Shown here in pieces: positions 20,094-30,784 of a stretch of 64,000 nucleotides of DNA. The stretch's first letter is position 1, and every line of letters starts with the position of its first letter. The position numbers were made by a program, and so were the translations under genes. The notes under the pieces are model-generated. The model searched no databases, was not told the DNA's origin, and worked only from the letters and a program-made list of their open reading frames with translations. This stretch comes from an uncultured Campylobacterales bacterium (GTDB taxonomy: Bacteria; Campylobacterota; Campylobacteria; Campylobacterales; Arcobacteraceae): assembly GCA_947494995.1 (NCBI GenBank), contig CANLWY010000001.1, forward strand, positions 620,001 through 684,000, read 5' to 3'.

Positions 20094-20942
20094 ATGGAAA
20101 ACAGTGTAAATGAAGTGACAAATAGATTCTCAGCATATATTCCTGAAAATATTGAAGAGATAATTACTGGATATGCTATGTCTTTTGTTATGGCAATTTT
20201 AGTATTTTTAATTGGAAAATGGATTGCAAAAAGAATTACTAATCTTTTAGTTAAAGTACTTAGAAAAGTTAAAGGTATGGATGAAACTTTAGTTAAGTTT
20301 CTAGAAAATATTGTTTACTATATCTTAATGATTGTAGTTATTTTAGCTGCGTTATCTGAGTTAGGAATTGAAACGACATCATTTATGGCAATTCTTGGTG
20401 CTGCTGGTTTAGCTATTGGTCTGGCTTTACAAGGTTCTCTTGGAAACTTTGCATCAGGTGTTATGATTATTCTATTTAAACCATTTAAAGTTGGTGATGT
20501 AGTTAATGCTGCTGGTGTAACTGGAAGTGTTCAAGAAGTAACAATTTTTAATACAGTTATGATTACTCCAGATAACCAAAAAATTATTGTACCTAATAGT
20601 GCAATTACAGGTGGTTCTATTACAAATATCAATGCAAATGATACAAGAAGAGTTGATTTAGTTGTAGGTATTGGTTATGACGATGATATTAAAAAAGCAA
20701 AAGAGCTTTTAAACTCTTTAGTTGAAGCTGATAAAAGAGTTTTACTTGATAAAGGTGTTACTGTGGCAGTTTCAGAATTGGCTGATTCTTCAGTAAACTT
20801 TGTAGTTAGAGCTTGGGTTAATACTCCTGATTATTGGGGTGTTAAGTTTGATCTAACAGAGAATATTAAATTAACATTTGACAAAGAAGGAATCTCTATT
20901 CCTTATCCACAACAGGATGTTCACCACTATAACCACGATTAA
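20094..20942 (+). CDS. mscS: Small-conductance mechanosensitive channel (MscS family)
   Basis: The ATG at 20094 is preferred because AAAGGA is 7 bases upstream; an ATG two codons earlier abuts the binding site. The 282-residue protein has three helices (about 22-45, 62-85, 90-120). The pore helix is GAAGLAIGLALQGSLGNFASGVMI and is followed by FKVGDVV and the beta-domain signature PNSAI. It releases solutes on hypo-osmotic shock. Its end overlaps the next gene by 26 bases. Confidence 0.92.
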   Translation: MENSVNEVTNRFSAYIPENIEEIITGYAMSFVMAILVFLIGKWIAKRITNLLVKVLRKVKGMDETLVKFLENIVYYILMIVVILAALSELGIETTSFMAILGAAGLAIGLALQGSLGNFASGVMIILFKPFKVGDVVNAAGVTGSVQEVTIFNTVMITPDNQKIIVPNSAITGGSITNINANDTRRVDLVVGIGYDDDIKKAKELLNSLVEADKRVLLDKGVTVAVSELADSSVNFVVRAWVNTPDYWGVKFDLTENIKLTFDKEGISIPYPQQDVHHYNHD

Positions 20943-22305
20943 AATCCCAAAAGTCCTAGAAGAGATTCTAGTAGAACTTAAAAGTATTGGCGTCTTGCCA
21001 ATACTTGTTGGTGGCTGTGTAAGAGATAGCTTTTTAAACTTATCAGTAAAAGATTATGATATTGAACTTTTCAATATTGACTCCCTTGAACTTGTAGAAA
21101 AATCATTAAGTAAATTTGGTAAGATACATGAAGTTGGAAAATCTTTTGGTGTACTAATTTTAAGCGTTGATGCTTATGATTTTGATTTTGCACTTGCACG
21201 TATTGAAAAAAAGATAGACTCAGGACATAGAGGATTTGAGGTTACAACTAATGGTAATCTTAGTTTTGAGGAAGCAAGTTTAAGACGTGATTTTACAATT
21301 AATTCAATAGGATATAATTATTTTACAAAAGAGTTTTTAGATCCTCATGATGGAATTAAAGATTTAAATAACAATATTTTAAGACATATAAAAGATGAAA
21401 CCTTTGTAGAAGATCCTTTACGAGTATATAGAGCTTGTCAATTTGTTGCAAGATTTGGTTTAAAACTTGATTCAAAAACTTTTGAACTTTGTAAAGGTAT
21501 AGTAGATAGTGAAGAGTTAAATCATCTTCCTAAAGAGAGAGTTTTTGAAGAGTTTAAAAAACTATTTTTAAAATCTAAAAAACCTTCTGTTGGCTTTGAA
21601 TTATTGAAAAGTTTAGGAGTCTTAAAACACTTTCCTGAGTTAGAACTTCTTGTTGGATGTGTTCAAGATAAAGAGTATCATCCTGAAGGTGATGTTTGGG
21701 TGCATACTATGATGACTATCGATCAAATGGTTGAGTATAAAACAGGGAATAGCTATAGAGATTTATATCTATTTTATGCACTTCTTTGTCATGACTTTGG
21801 TAAACCATTTTGTACTCAAGAGATAAAAGGACATATTACTTCACATAAACATGAAGCTTTAGGTGTTGAGCCAACAATCTCTTTTTTACAAAGAGTTACA
21901 AATGAAAAAAAATTTATTGAGAAAATTGTTCCCCTTGTAAGAAATCATTTAACGCCTTTTCAATTATATAAATCAGAATCTTCTATAAAAGCTGTTAAAA
22001 GGCTCTCTTTAAGATGTTCTATTGAAGATATTTGTATCGTTTGTTTAGCAGATTGCAAAGGAAGAACTATTCCTGATAAAGAAAAATGTGATAAAGCAAT
22101 TGACTGGGTCTTAGAAAAAGCTCGTGAAATGAATATATCTGACCAAGGATTAAAGTCATTAGTGCAAGGAAAAGATTTAATTGAGCTAGGAATGAAACCA
22201 TCAAAAGAGTTTAAAGTGATTTTAGATTATGCGCTTAATTTGCAAATTGATGAAAACTTTGAAAAAGAGCAAATTCTACAAGAGATAAAAACAAAATATT
22301 TATAA
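20917..22305 (+). CDS. cca: CCA tRNA nucleotidyltransferase / poly(A) polymerase family with HD domain
   Basis: A 462-residue enzyme that builds or repairs the tRNA 3' CCA end. It has the nucleotidyltransferase motif GGCVRDSFLNLSVKDYDIELF (near residue 28), RDFTINSIGYN, DPLRVYRACQFVARFG, and an HD phosphohydrolase domain with LLCHDFGKPFCT (about 290). I start at the ATG at 20917 inside the end of mscS, because this gives the normal N-terminus; a TTG further upstream adds 13 unlikely residues. It converges on lnt. Confidence 0.9.
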   Translation: MFTTITTIKIPKVLEEILVELKSIGVLPILVGGCVRDSFLNLSVKDYDIELFNIDSLELVEKSLSKFGKIHEVGKSFGVLILSVDAYDFDFALARIEKKIDSGHRGFEVTTNGNLSFEEASLRRDFTINSIGYNYFTKEFLDPHDGIKDLNNNILRHIKDETFVEDPLRVYRACQFVARFGLKLDSKTFELCKGIVDSEELNHLPKERVFEEFKKLFLKSKKPSVGFELLKSLGVLKHFPELELLVGCVQDKEYHPEGDVWVHTMMTIDQMVEYKTGNSYRDLYLFYALLCHDFGKPFCTQEIKGHITSHKHEALGVEPTISFLQRVTNEKKFIEKIVPLVRNHLTPFQLYKSESSIKAVKRLSLRCSIEDICIVCLADCKGRTIPDKEKCDKAIDWVLEKAREMNISDQGLKSLVQGKDLIELGMKPSKEFKVILDYALNLQIDENFEKEQILQEIKTKYL

Positions 22306-22306
22306 G

Positions 22307-23542
22307 CTAAGGTCTAATTACATAATTACTACTGCCATTTACTGAATGAAAAATTGTTACTTTATATTTTTTTGCATAATATTTAAGAAGTAGTTTTTGA
22401 AGTGTTGGTTCAATTGATGGAGTAAACCAAGCGTTATTTGATATTGCAATTACATATTTTACATCACCTAAGTTTTTATATATTATTTCTGATGTAGCTT
22501 CATAACAAATTGCATTTCTAAATTTTGTTCCTTTTATAAGAAAATCTGTTGGTTTATCTGCTTTTTTATAATCTTGAGCCCCTCCATAAAAACTGTTATT
22601 AATTAAATCAACAAAAAACTTTGGAAGGGGTATCTCCTCTCCAAAAGGAACTAAAACAACTTTTTTTGCTATTTGAAACTTACCTTTAGTAAAATAGTAA
22701 CTTGCATTATACATTTGCTCTTCTTCATAATATAAAGAGCCAACTATTATATTAATTTGATTTGAGCTTTTAAGTAGTTTTTCCATAAGAAAATCGTTTT
22801 TATTTAGAACTAAAGGAAAAACAGTTTCTGGTAAAATAATCAGTTCATCGCCTTTTTCAATAGCATTTTCTATTAGATTTAAATTTTCAGAAATTAAAGT
22901 TGGAGAGTTTTGTTTATGCCATTTTTGATCTTGTGGTATATTTAATTGCGGCATAGAAATTTTAAGATTTGGTTCGTTTATTTTTATCTCTTCATTTTGA
23001 AAAAAAGCTATAAGAATAGGAATAATAGCTAAAATTTTTAGTCTAGGGTTTAATTCAATAAACATATAAAGTGACGCAAGTATCAGTGCAAAAGAGAGTT
23101 TAGTTATAGGAAAGTAACTGTCAATAAAAATCAATTCTGGAATAAACCAATTAAAAGCAAAGGGATGAATAAATGATAAAATAAAAAGAATAAAGGCTCT
23201 AAAATATACTCTATCATATAAAGCAGATAGATAAAATAAAATTCCATATCCAATTCCAAATGCCAATACAATAAGAGGATATAAGTATCCAACCCCATAA
23301 TATTCAAAAGAATTTCCTACCCAATAAAACCAAAAAATACCTATAAAAAATCCTACATAAAAAAGTGATTTTTTTTCTGTAGTTAGTATTAAGTATAAAG
23401 AATATAGGGCAAATATAGTGTTTAAAACTTTATATTCAAGCCCTAAGAAAGAGAGGTAAATAAACGCACTAAAAAATAGAGCTGTTATCAAGCCCTTTAT
23501 TATATAAATTTTGTTAAAATATTCGCGTTTTATTAAAAACAT
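22307..23542 (-). CDS. lnt: Apolipoprotein N-acyltransferase
   Basis: A 411-residue inner-membrane nitrilase-fold enzyme that adds the third acyl chain to lipoproteins. Six or more helices fill the first 185 residues. The catalytic triad is visible as Glu in LPETVFPL (about 240), Lys in KKVVLVPFGEE (about 298) and Cys in AICYEA (about 350). The usual last C-terminal helix is very short or absent, as in other Campylobacterota. The start at 23542 has no strong ribosome site. It is divergent from yajC. Confidence 0.88.
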   Translation of the reverse strand: MFLIKREYFNKIYIIKGLITALFFSAFIYLSFLGLEYKVLNTIFALYSLYLILTTEKKSLFYVGFFIGIFWFYWVGNSFEYYGVGYLYPLIVLAFGIGYGILFYLSALYDRVYFRAFILFILSFIHPFAFNWFIPELIFIDSYFPITKLSFALILASLYMFIELNPRLKILAIIPILIAFFQNEEIKINEPNLKISMPQLNIPQDQKWHKQNSPTLISENLNLIENAIEKGDELIILPETVFPLVLNKNDFLMEKLLKSSNQINIIVGSLYYEEEQMYNASYYFTKGKFQIAKKVVLVPFGEEIPLPKFFVDLINNSFYGGAQDYKKADKPTDFLIKGTKFRNAICYEATSEIIYKNLGDVKYVIAISNNAWFTPSIEPTLQKLLLKYYAKKYKVTIFHSVNGSSNYVIRP

Positions 23543-23570
23543 AGAACAAAACTTTTTAAAAGGAAATTTG

Positions 23571-23843
23571 ATGGAAGGTCAAAGTGCAGATTTAATAAGC
23601 TCATTATTACCTCTAGTTGCATTATTTGCGATTTTTTATTTTTTAATTATAAGACCGCAACAAAAGCAAGCTAAACAGCATAAAGAGATGATCGCGGAAT
23701 TACAAAAAGGCGATAAAATTGTAACAAATGGTGGCTTAATGGTTGAAATTACTAAAGTAGATGAAGAACATTTAATTGTAAAAAACCATGATAACACTGA
23801 AATGAAACTTGTAAAAGAGTTCGTTGCAAAGAAACTTGACTAA
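23571..23843 (+). CDS. yajC: Preprotein translocase accessory subunit YajC
   Basis: A 90-residue single-helix membrane protein. The helix is at about 10-29 (LLPLVALFAIFYFLIIRPQQKQ) and the soluble part has KGDKIVTNGGLMVEITKV. It associates with SecDF. The ATG at 23571 has AAGGA 8 bases upstream; an in-frame longer start would run into the divergent lnt gene. Confidence 0.95.
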   Translation: MEGQSADLISSLLPLVALFAIFYFLIIRPQQKQAKQHKEMIAELQKGDKIVTNGGLMVEITKVDEEHLIVKNHDNTEMKLVKEFVAKKLD

Positions 23844-23846
23844 TAT

Positions 23847-23879
23847 TTTAAAACATGAAATTTTTTTTCATGTTTTAAA
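23847..23879 (+). other. Hairpin between yajC and secD
   Basis: A 14-bp perfect stem (TTTAAAACATGAAA / TTTCATGTTTTAAA) with a 5-T loop. No T tract follows, so it is unlikely to be a full terminator; it could be an attenuator or processing site that tunes secDF against yajC. Confidence 0.5.
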
Positions 23880-23915
23880 TTCTATGTTTTATTCTCACAT
23901 TTTAAGGACTAAGAT

Positions 23916-25484
23916 TTGAAAATCTTTAATTACAGACTAGTTATATTTATGTTAAGTATAATTTTTGGAGTTGTATTCTCTATCCCTTCTTTTTTACAAA
24001 CTGATACTGGTAAAAAAATATCGTTAGGACTTGATTTACAAGGTGGTTTACATATGCTTTTAGGTGTAAAAACTGAAGAAGCAGTAACTTCTAAAATCAA
24101 ATCAATTGCTACATCGATTAAATATTTTTCTGATGATGAAGATGTATTAATTGATGGTTTAAGTATTAGAAATGAAAGTGTTGTTTTCACTGTTTTAGAT
24201 AAAGATGAACTTCCAAAAGTTGATGAAATGTTAATAAAAATCAAAGGTTTAAATGTTGTAAAAAATGGTTTAGATCTAAAGATTACTTTAACAGAGGAAG
24301 AGACTGCAAGAACAAAAGATTTAGCAGTATCTCAAGCTGTTGAGACTATTAGAAATAGACTTGACCAATTTGGACTTGCAGAACCAACGGTTATTAGACA
24401 AGGTCCAACAGATATTGTTGTTCAACTTCCTGGTATTAAAACGCAAGCAGATGAAAAAGCAGCAAGAGAACTTATCTCAAAACCAGCAAACTTAGAGCTT
24501 ATGGCTGTTGATGAAGAAAGAGCTGACCAAGTTTATACTCTAAGTGAAGGTGCAGCAGCTGAGTATGGTGATATTATTTTAGAAGATACAAATAATCCAA
24601 ATATTAAATATCTTGTAAAAGAGATTCCTATTTTAAATGGTTCTCAAGTTATTGATGCACAAGTTGCATTTGACCAAGGAAACCAACCAATTATTAATTT
24701 TACACTTAATTCAAGTGGTGCAAGAATTTTTGGAGATTTTACAGCTAAGAGTGTTGGTAAAAGACTTGCAGTTGTACTTGATGGAAAAGTTTATTCTGCT
24801 CCTAATATTAGAGAAAGAATTGGTGGGGGTTCTGGACAAATTTCTGGTGGATTTACAACAATTGAAGCTGGAAATGTAGCAATTGCTCTTAGATCAGGTG
24901 CTTTACCTGCCTCAGTTGAATTATTAGAAAAAAGATCAGTAGGACCATCTTTAGGGGCTGATTCTATTAAGGCTTCAACAATTGCACTTGTTTCAGGTTT
25001 TTTAATTGTATTTATTTTTATGATAGTTTATTATAGACGAGCTGGTATCATTGCAAATGTTGCATTAGTTACGAATATCTTTATTATTATCTCTGTAATG
25101 GCTATGTTTGGTGCAACTCTAACACTTCCTGGTATGGCAGGTATTGTTCTTACAGTGGGTATGGCCGTTGATGCCAATGTAATTATTGGAGAAAGAATTA
25201 GAGAACTTCTTAAACAAGGAGTTTCAATTCCAAAAGCTATTGAAGATGGATATGCAAATGCAATGAGAGCAATTCTTGATGCAAATATTACAACACTATT
25301 AGTTGCTGTAATTTTATATGCTTATGGAACAGGACCAATTAAAGGTTTTGCAGTTACTATTTCTATTGGTATTTTAGCTTCTATGTTAACAGCTATTTTA
25401 GGAACACATGGTATTTATGAAGCCTTGTTACCAAAAATATCTAGAGATAAAGATTTAAGAAAATGGTTTGGAGTAAATAAATAA
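23916..25484 (+). CDS. secD: Protein translocase subunit SecD
   Basis: A 522-residue RND-type membrane protein. Helix 1 is at about 6-26, followed by GLDLQGGLHMLLGV, a periplasmic P1 domain, GARIFGDFT and five C-terminal helices with GMAVDANVIIGERIREL. With SecF it uses proton-motive force to pull proteins to the periplasmic side. The start is TTG at 23916, AAGGA 9 bases upstream. It overlaps secF by one base (TAATG). Confidence 0.96.
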   Translation: MKIFNYRLVIFMLSIIFGVVFSIPSFLQTDTGKKISLGLDLQGGLHMLLGVKTEEAVTSKIKSIATSIKYFSDDEDVLIDGLSIRNESVVFTVLDKDELPKVDEMLIKIKGLNVVKNGLDLKITLTEEETARTKDLAVSQAVETIRNRLDQFGLAEPTVIRQGPTDIVVQLPGIKTQADEKAARELISKPANLELMAVDEERADQVYTLSEGAAAEYGDIILEDTNNPNIKYLVKEIPILNGSQVIDAQVAFDQGNQPIINFTLNSSGARIFGDFTAKSVGKRLAVVLDGKVYSAPNIRERIGGGSGQISGGFTTIEAGNVAIALRSGALPASVELLEKRSVGPSLGADSIKASTIALVSGFLIVFIFMIVYYRRAGIIANVALVTNIFIIISVMAMFGATLTLPGMAGIVLTVGMAVDANVIIGERIRELLKQGVSIPKAIEDGYANAMRAILDANITTLLVAVILYAYGTGPIKGFAVTISIGILASMLTAILGTHGIYEALLPKISRDKDLRKWFGVNK

Positions 25485-26452
25485 TGGAAATTTTCAAAAA
25501 AGGCGTAGTTTATGATTTTATGGGGAAAAGAATTCCCTTCCTTGGTCTTTCTGTTCTTTTAGTTATTGCTTCTATAGGATTACTTGTAACAAAAGGCCTT
25601 AACTTTGGTATTGATTTTGCAGGTGGTACTATTGTTCAAGTTAAATATGAACAAAAAGCTCCAATTGATAAAATTAGAGAAGTGTTAAATGATACACAAT
25701 ATAAAGGTTCTTCAATTACTGAGTTTGGAAGTCCTGATGAAGTAGTAATTAGAATTACTGGAACATCATCGAATCTTGCAACAGATATTGGTGATGAAAT
25801 GCACAAATTATTAGACTCAACAGGAAACTTTGAAGTAAGAAGAGTTGATATGGTTGGGCCAAAAGTTGGTGGAGAACTAAGAGAAAAAGGTCTTATGGCA
25901 ATGGGACTATCTCTTTTAATAATTCTAATTTATGTATCATTTAGATTTGAGTGGAGATTTGCTATTGCTTCTATTTTAGCTTTAGCTCATGATGTTATTA
26001 TTGCACTTGGAGCTATTTCTTTATTTAATGTAGAAGTAAACCTTGATATTTTAGCGGCTATTCTTACAATCTTAGGATACTCATTGAATGATACGATTAT
26101 TGTATTTGATAGAATTAGAGAGGGTGTTCAAACATCTAAAGAGACAATTTTAAATAAAGTTGTAAATGAATCAGTAAGTAAAACTTTATCAAGAACAACT
26201 CTTACATCATTAACAACATTCTTTGTGGTTATTACTCTTTTCTTATTTGGTGGAGAAATTATCCATGGATTTGCATTTACAATGCTTGTAGGTGTTATTG
26301 TAGGTACATATTCATCTATTTTTATTGCAGCATCTTTTTTAGTTCAGTTAAAATTCTCAATTGCTAACTTTAGAGCAAAAGAAGCAGAAAAACAAAAAAG
26401 ACAAAAAGAGAAAGATAAACTTAGAGCAATGTACGAGCAAGGTACTGTATAA
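25484..26452 (+). CDS. secF: Protein translocase subunit SecF
   Basis: A 322-residue partner of SecD. It has GLNFGIDFAGGTIVQVKY near residue 35, the helix bundle with LAHDVIIALGAISLFN, and GYSLNDTIIVFDRIRE near 205, which has the conserved Asp. The C-terminus is a basic, charged helix. Last gene of yajC-secD-secF. Confidence 0.96.
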   Translation: MEIFKKGVVYDFMGKRIPFLGLSVLLVIASIGLLVTKGLNFGIDFAGGTIVQVKYEQKAPIDKIREVLNDTQYKGSSITEFGSPDEVVIRITGTSSNLATDIGDEMHKLLDSTGNFEVRRVDMVGPKVGGELREKGLMAMGLSLLIILIYVSFRFEWRFAIASILALAHDVIIALGAISLFNVEVNLDILAAILTILGYSLNDTIIVFDRIREGVQTSKETILNKVVNESVSKTLSRTTLTSLTTFFVVITLFLFGGEIIHGFAFTMLVGVIVGTYSSIFIAASFLVQLKFSIANFRAKEAEKQKRQKEKDKLRAMYEQGTV

Positions 26453-26467
26453 GTCTATTTTTTAGTA

Positions 26468-26502
26468 ATAAGTTTTAGCGTTAAATATACGCTAAAACTT
26501 AT
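26468..26502. terminator. Bidirectional terminator between secF and the solute-binding protein gene
   Basis: A 14-bp perfect stem (ATAAGTTTTAGCGT / ACGCTAAAACTTAT) with a 7-base loop lies between two converging genes and overlaps the last codon of the minus-strand gene. T-rich sequence flanks it on both sides. Confidence 0.8.
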
Positions 26503-27239
26503 CTTTTAAAGTAGTTATTTAGAATCTTAGAATAAGTACCATCTTCTTTTATTTCTTTTAAAATTACATTGAATTTTTTTCGAATTTCTTCATTTTTTTT
26601 CAATTTTGATAAGCCAAGATATGCTTCTTTTTCACTTAATATTGGAGTTAGTTCTTTTACCTTATTAAGACTGTTTTGTTCTTTTAGTTTGTGAAGTATT
26701 ACATATCTATTATCAACTAAAATATGAAATCTTCTATTTAAAAATTTATTTAAATTTTGTTTTGTATTTTTTACTGTTTGTATTCTAATACCATAGTTTT
26801 TAATAAAGTTGTCAAATTTTTCTCCCGTTGAATATCCCCTTACTCTACCAAAGCAATAGTGTACAAGTTCAGTTAAATCTCCATTGTATTTTATGTTTGA
26901 ATTTTTTAATACAAACATAGTTAAAGGTTCTGAAGTAAATGGTTCAGGATATATGGCAAAACTTTCCCTTTCTTTATTTTTTAAAAAAGGAAATATTGCA
27001 TCAGCTTGTTTATTTTTTATCATCAAAACTGCTCTTGCCCAAGGTTTGATTTTATAATTTACTTTTATATCCATTCTTTTAAATATTTCATTAAGTATTT
27101 CAACATTAAAACCTTTTATTTCTCCATTTTCTTTATATACATAAGGAGGAAAGTCCATTGTTACAATATCTATTTTTTTTGCACTACAAAAGTTAAAAGA
27201 TAATAAAAGGATAGTGTAAATAAATAGTAGTCTTTTCAT
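26499..27239 (-). CDS. Periplasmic solute-binding protein, amino-acid ABC type (SBP_bac_3)
   Basis: I start at the ATG at 27239 because it gives a standard signal peptide (MKRLLFIYTILLLSFNFCSA). The 246-residue protein then opens with IDIVTMDFPPYVYKENGEIKGFNVEILNEIFKR, typical of family 3 binding proteins, and has KQADAIFPF. No permease or ATPase gene is nearby. Such orphan proteins may feed a distant transporter or act as ligand sensors; this is inference. Confidence 0.82.
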   Translation of the reverse strand: MKRLLFIYTILLLSFNFCSAKKIDIVTMDFPPYVYKENGEIKGFNVEILNEIFKRMDIKVNYKIKPWARAVLMIKNKQADAIFPFLKNKERESFAIYPEPFTSEPLTMFVLKNSNIKYNGDLTELVHYCFGRVRGYSTGEKFDNFIKNYGIRIQTVKNTKQNLNKFLNRRFHILVDNRYVILHKLKEQNSLNKVKELTPILSEKEAYLGLSKLKKNEEIRKKFNVILKEIKEDGTYSKILNNYFKR

Positions 27240-27404
27240 GATAAACTTTTTTTTAATAATTATATCATGAAGACATGTAAATAATATGATACTTAAGGCA
27301 TTATGATAAATTATACTTTTTAGAGTCAACTTTAAATATAATTGACATATGTTCATGATATAATTAAGCTTAAAAACAACATATCAATTTATATCGAGGA
27401 TGGT

Positions 27405-27896
27405 ATGAGTGAAAATAACAGAAAAAAATTAAAACAAGTTAAAGATAGCTTTGACAAAATTACTTCACAAAATTCTACTAATTGGAAATTAGTTCTTTTT
27501 TGGATTCTTCTTTTTGAAGTAGTATCATCAATCATTGAGTTTCTTAATGTTGAAAAGTCAAAAGAGTATTCAGTTTCAATAACACATACACTAACAATAG
27601 AGCTTCTATTAGCTTTAATGGTAGCTTTTTTTGTATGGTTATGTATATATACAATTATTTTTGAAAGTAAGAAAAATGTTTTTAGATTAGCAATCTTATT
27701 TTTATTGGGTCTTTATTTTGTAGTTACAAGTGACTTGACATTACAATTTTTGATACATAATTTAAATCCACTTCATTTTTTTGAGTATGAGTTTGGACTT
27801 GTATTCTTTATTGAACTATTTTTCAAACTGATATTATTTTACTTATTTTATCAATTAGTTGTAAGTATAAGAAATAGAAATACTCAAGAAAACTAG
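27405..27896 (+). CDS. Hypothetical membrane protein
   Basis: Not recognised. The 163-residue protein has a charged, helical N-terminus (about 1-24) and four predicted helices (about 28-45, 62-85, 92-112, 124-150). I chose ATG 27405, with GAGG 5 bases before the following spacer; an earlier in-frame ATG at 27342 would overlap the divergent promoter region. Histidines and acidic residues (HNLNPLHFFEYEF) sit between helices 3 and 4. Confidence 0.6.
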   Translation: MSENNRKKLKQVKDSFDKITSQNSTNWKLVLFWILLFEVVSSIIEFLNVEKSKEYSVSITHTLTIELLLALMVAFFVWLCIYTIIFESKKNVFRLAILFLLGLYFVVTSDLTLQFLIHNLNPLHFFEYEFGLVFFIELFFKLILFYLFYQLVVSIRNRNTQEN

Positions 27897-27973
27897 AGTA
27901 AACTTTATTAAAAGACACTTTTAGCATATTTTAGATAAAATCTTAGCTTTAAGAAAACAAATGAAGGATAATC

Positions 27974-28318
27974 ATGGATTGGGGTAAGGTAACTTATATA
28001 TTCTTTTCACTTATGTCTTTAACTACGACAGCTGGGTTTTTATATGAACCAAATGCAGTTGCATTATTTTTAGCAGCTGGGGTTAATGTAATCTCTACAA
28101 TTTTAAAAATTGGTGTTAAAAATCTACTTGCGGCAGAATTACTTGCAAGTTCATTAGTTGCAGACTTACACCTTATTCCTGCATTTATGGTATTAACATT
28201 TATTGGTGATGAACCAATGGCTACATCTCTTGCAATTGGCGCAGTTGTAGCAAATATATTCTCAATTGCTTTAGCTTTAATTGAGAGTGCAAAAAGTCAA
28301 GATAAGGAAGAATATTAA
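27974..28318 (+). CDS. DUF6394-like four-helix membrane protein
   Basis: A 114-residue hydrophobic protein with about four helices and few charges ([35 protein letters not shown]). It resembles a small membrane family seen next to leuS in this phylum; I recall it as DUF6394 but cannot verify that. The function is unknown. It overlaps the leuS ATG by one base, so it is co-translated with leuS. AAGGATAATC precedes its ATG. Confidence 0.6.
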   Translation: MDWGKVTYIFFSLMSLTTTAGFLYEPNAVALFLAAGVNVISTILKIGVKNLLAAELLASSLVADLHLIPAFMVLTFIGDEPMATSLAIGAVVANIFSIALALIESAKSQDKEEY

Positions 28319-30783
28319 TGGAGTATAATCCAAGAGATATAGAAGCAAAATGGCAAAAACATTGGGATGATAATGCAAGTTTTGAGCCAGAAGATGATTA
28401 TAAAAAAGATAAAAAATATATTTTAAGTATGTTCCCATACCCAAGTGGTAGAATTCATATGGGACACGTTAGAAATTACTGTTTAGGTGATGCTTTTGCA
28501 AGACATTTCAGAAAAAACAATTTTAATGTTTTACACCCAATTGGATGGGATAGTTTTGGAATGCCAGCAGAAAATGCAGCAATTAAACATAAACTTCATC
28601 CAAAAAAATGGACTTATGAAAATATTGACTATATGAGAGATGAATTAAGCGCATTAGGTCTTTCTTTTTCTAAAACTAGAGAGTTCGCAACTTCTGATGA
28701 GTTATATACTAAATGGGAACAAGAGTTTATGATTAAAATGTATGAAAGTGGACTTTTATACAGAAAATCTACAACTGTAAACTGGTGTCCTCATGATTTA
28801 ACAGTATTAGCAAACGAACAATTAGAAGAGGGGTGCTGTTGGAGATGTGGAACTGAAGTTGTACAAAAAGAGATGCCTGGATATTATGTTGGTATTACAA
28901 AATATGCACAAGAACTTCTTGATGATTTAAAAACTTTAGAAGGAGAGTGGCCTTCTCAAGTTCTTACAATGCAAGAAAATTGGATAGGAAGAAGTGAAGG
29001 ATTAGAGTTTACTTTTGAACTTTCTAAAGAATCAAGATATAAACTTGATAAGCAGTTTAAATCATTTAATGTATTTACAACAAGACCTGATACGATTTAT
29101 GGAGTTTCATACTCAGCTTTAGCACCAGAACATCCAATTGTAAAATATTTAGTTAACAATAATTTACTTGATGAAAATAAGATAAATGCAATTAAAGCTA
29201 TGCAAAAAGTAAGTGAAAGAGATAGAGCAACAATGCCAAAAGAGGGAATCTCTTTAGAGATTGAAGTGATTCATCCTCTTACAGCAGAGAAAATTCCTGT
29301 ATGGGTAGCAAATTTTGTATTAAGTTCGTATGGTGGAGGAGCTGTTATGGCTGTTCCTGCTCATGATCAAAGAGATTTTGAATTTGCAAGAGAATATGAT
29401 TTACCAATTAAACAAGTAATTGTTGGACCAGGTGGATTAATAGATAGAATGGATGAAGCTTATACAGGCGAGGGCGAACTTATTGATTCTGAAAGCTTTA
29501 CAGGACTTAAAAATACAAAAGCAAAGAAAGCTATTATTTACCATTTTGAACAAAACTCATTTGGAACAAAACAGATTAACTTTAAACTAAGAGATTGGGG
29601 AGTTTCAAGACAAAGGTACTGGGGAGCGCCAATTCCTTTTGTTCATTGTGATTCATGTGGTTTAGTTCCTGAAAAGTCTAAAAATTTACCAATAGCACTT
29701 CCTGAAGATGTAGAAATTACAGGAGAAGGAAATCCTTTAGATACTCATCCTACATGGAAACATTGTAAATGTCCAGAGTGTGGAAAAGATGCAATTAGGG
29801 AAACAGATACATTAGATACTTTTGTTCAGTCTTCTTGGTACTTTTTAAGATATGCAACAAACTCTAAAAAGTGGACTAAAGAAGGTATCTCTAAAGCAGA
29901 TTCAGATTATTGGATGGATGTTGATCAGTATATTGGTGGAATTGAACATGCAATTTTACATTTACTTTATGCAAGATTCTTTACAAAAGTATTAAATGAT
30001 TTAGGTTATACGAACTCTAGAGAGCCATTTAAAAGATTACTTACACAAGGAATGGTTCTTAAAGATGGTGCAAAAATGTCTAAATCAAAAGGAAATGTTG
30101 TAGATCCTGACTCAATTGTTGAAAAATATGGAGCAGATACAGCAAGACTATTTATGATGTTTGCAGCACCTCCAACAAAAGAGTTAGAGTGGAATGATTC
30201 TGCTGTTGATGGAGCATTTAGATTTATTAAAAAATTTGCAGATAGAGCAAGCCATGTTACACCAGAAGCTGTCCAAAACTTTGAAAATATTGAGCACTCA
30301 TCTTTAGATAAAAATGAAAAAGAGGCAAGAAGAAAAGTATATGAGGCTTTACAAAAGTCAAATGATGTATTTAATAAAACATATGCATTTAATACTTTAA
30401 TTGCAGCTTCAATGGAAGCTATGAATGCACTTCAAGTGCAAGATAATGAACTTGTTTGGGCAGAAGGATATTATATTTTAACAAATATTTTAGAACCAAT
30501 TATCCCTCACTTATCTTGGGAAATTGCTGATAACCTGTTTGAAAGAAAAAATTTTAATAGTGAGATTGAAGTAAAAGAAGAAGTTTTTGCTTTAGATTCA
30601 GTTACTCTTGCTGTTACAATTAATGGTAAGAAAAGATGTGAGATTGAAGTTTCTCCTGATGCAAGTAAAGATGAAATATTAGCTCTTGCAAAAGAGAATT
30701 CAACAAAATGGATAGAAGGTAAAGATCTTATTAAAGAGATTGTTGTACCAAATAAATTAGTAAACCTAGTTGTAAAGGGATAA
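28318..30783 (+). CDS. leuS: Leucyl-tRNA synthetase
   Basis: An 821-residue class I synthetase. It has [17 protein letters not shown] (HIGH motif, about 41-55), an editing domain with the [12 protein letters not shown] threonine-rich region (about 255), zinc-type cysteines (CHPD-like segments, CxxC at about 440 and 480), and [13 protein letters not shown] (KMSKS, about 585). It starts the leuS-lptE-folC run. Confidence 0.97.
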   Translation: MEYNPRDIEAKWQKHWDDNASFEPEDDYKKDKKYILSMFPYPSGRIHMGHVRNYCLGDAFARHFRKNNFNVLHPIGWDSFGMPAENAAIKHKLHPKKWTYENIDYMRDELSALGLSFSKTREFATSDELYTKWEQEFMIKMYESGLLYRKSTTVNWCPHDLTVLANEQLEEGCCWRCGTEVVQKEMPGYYVGITKYAQELLDDLKTLEGEWPSQVLTMQENWIGRSEGLEFTFELSKESRYKLDKQFKSFNVFTTRPDTIYGVSYSALAPEHPIVKYLVNNNLLDENKINAIKAMQKVSERDRATMPKEGISLEIEVIHPLTAEKIPVWVANFVLSSYGGGAVMAVPAHDQRDFEFAREYDLPIKQVIVGPGGLIDRMDEAYTGEGELIDSESFTGLKNTKAKKAIIYHFEQNSFGTKQINFKLRDWGVSRQRYWGAPIPFVHCDSCGLVPEKSKNLPIALPEDVEITGEGNPLDTHPTWKHCKCPECGKDAIRETDTLDTFVQSSWYFLRYATNSKKWTKEGISKADSDYWMDVDQYIGGIEHAILHLLYARFFTKVLNDLGYTNSREPFKRLLTQGMVLKDGAKMSKSKGNVVDPDSIVEKYGADTARLFMMFAAPPTKELEWNDSAVDGAFRFIKKFADRASHVTPEAVQNFENIEHSSLDKNEKEARRKVYEALQKSNDVFNKTYAFNTLIAASMEAMNALQVQDNELVWAEGYYILTNILEPIIPHLSWEIADNLFERKNFNSEIEVKEEVFALDSVTLAVTINGKKRCEIEVSPDASKDEILALAKENSTKWIEGKDLIKEIVVPNKLVNLVVKG

Positions 30784-30784
30784 A

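Noticed and set aside
24637-24879. 80-residue frame inside secD
   Set aside because: Out-of-frame reading of the conserved SecD P1 domain, no start context.
27326-27346. GTCAA-N11-TTGAC inverted repeat as an operator of the same type
   Set aside because: Spacing does not match the N5/N19 layout, and no direct repeats exist.
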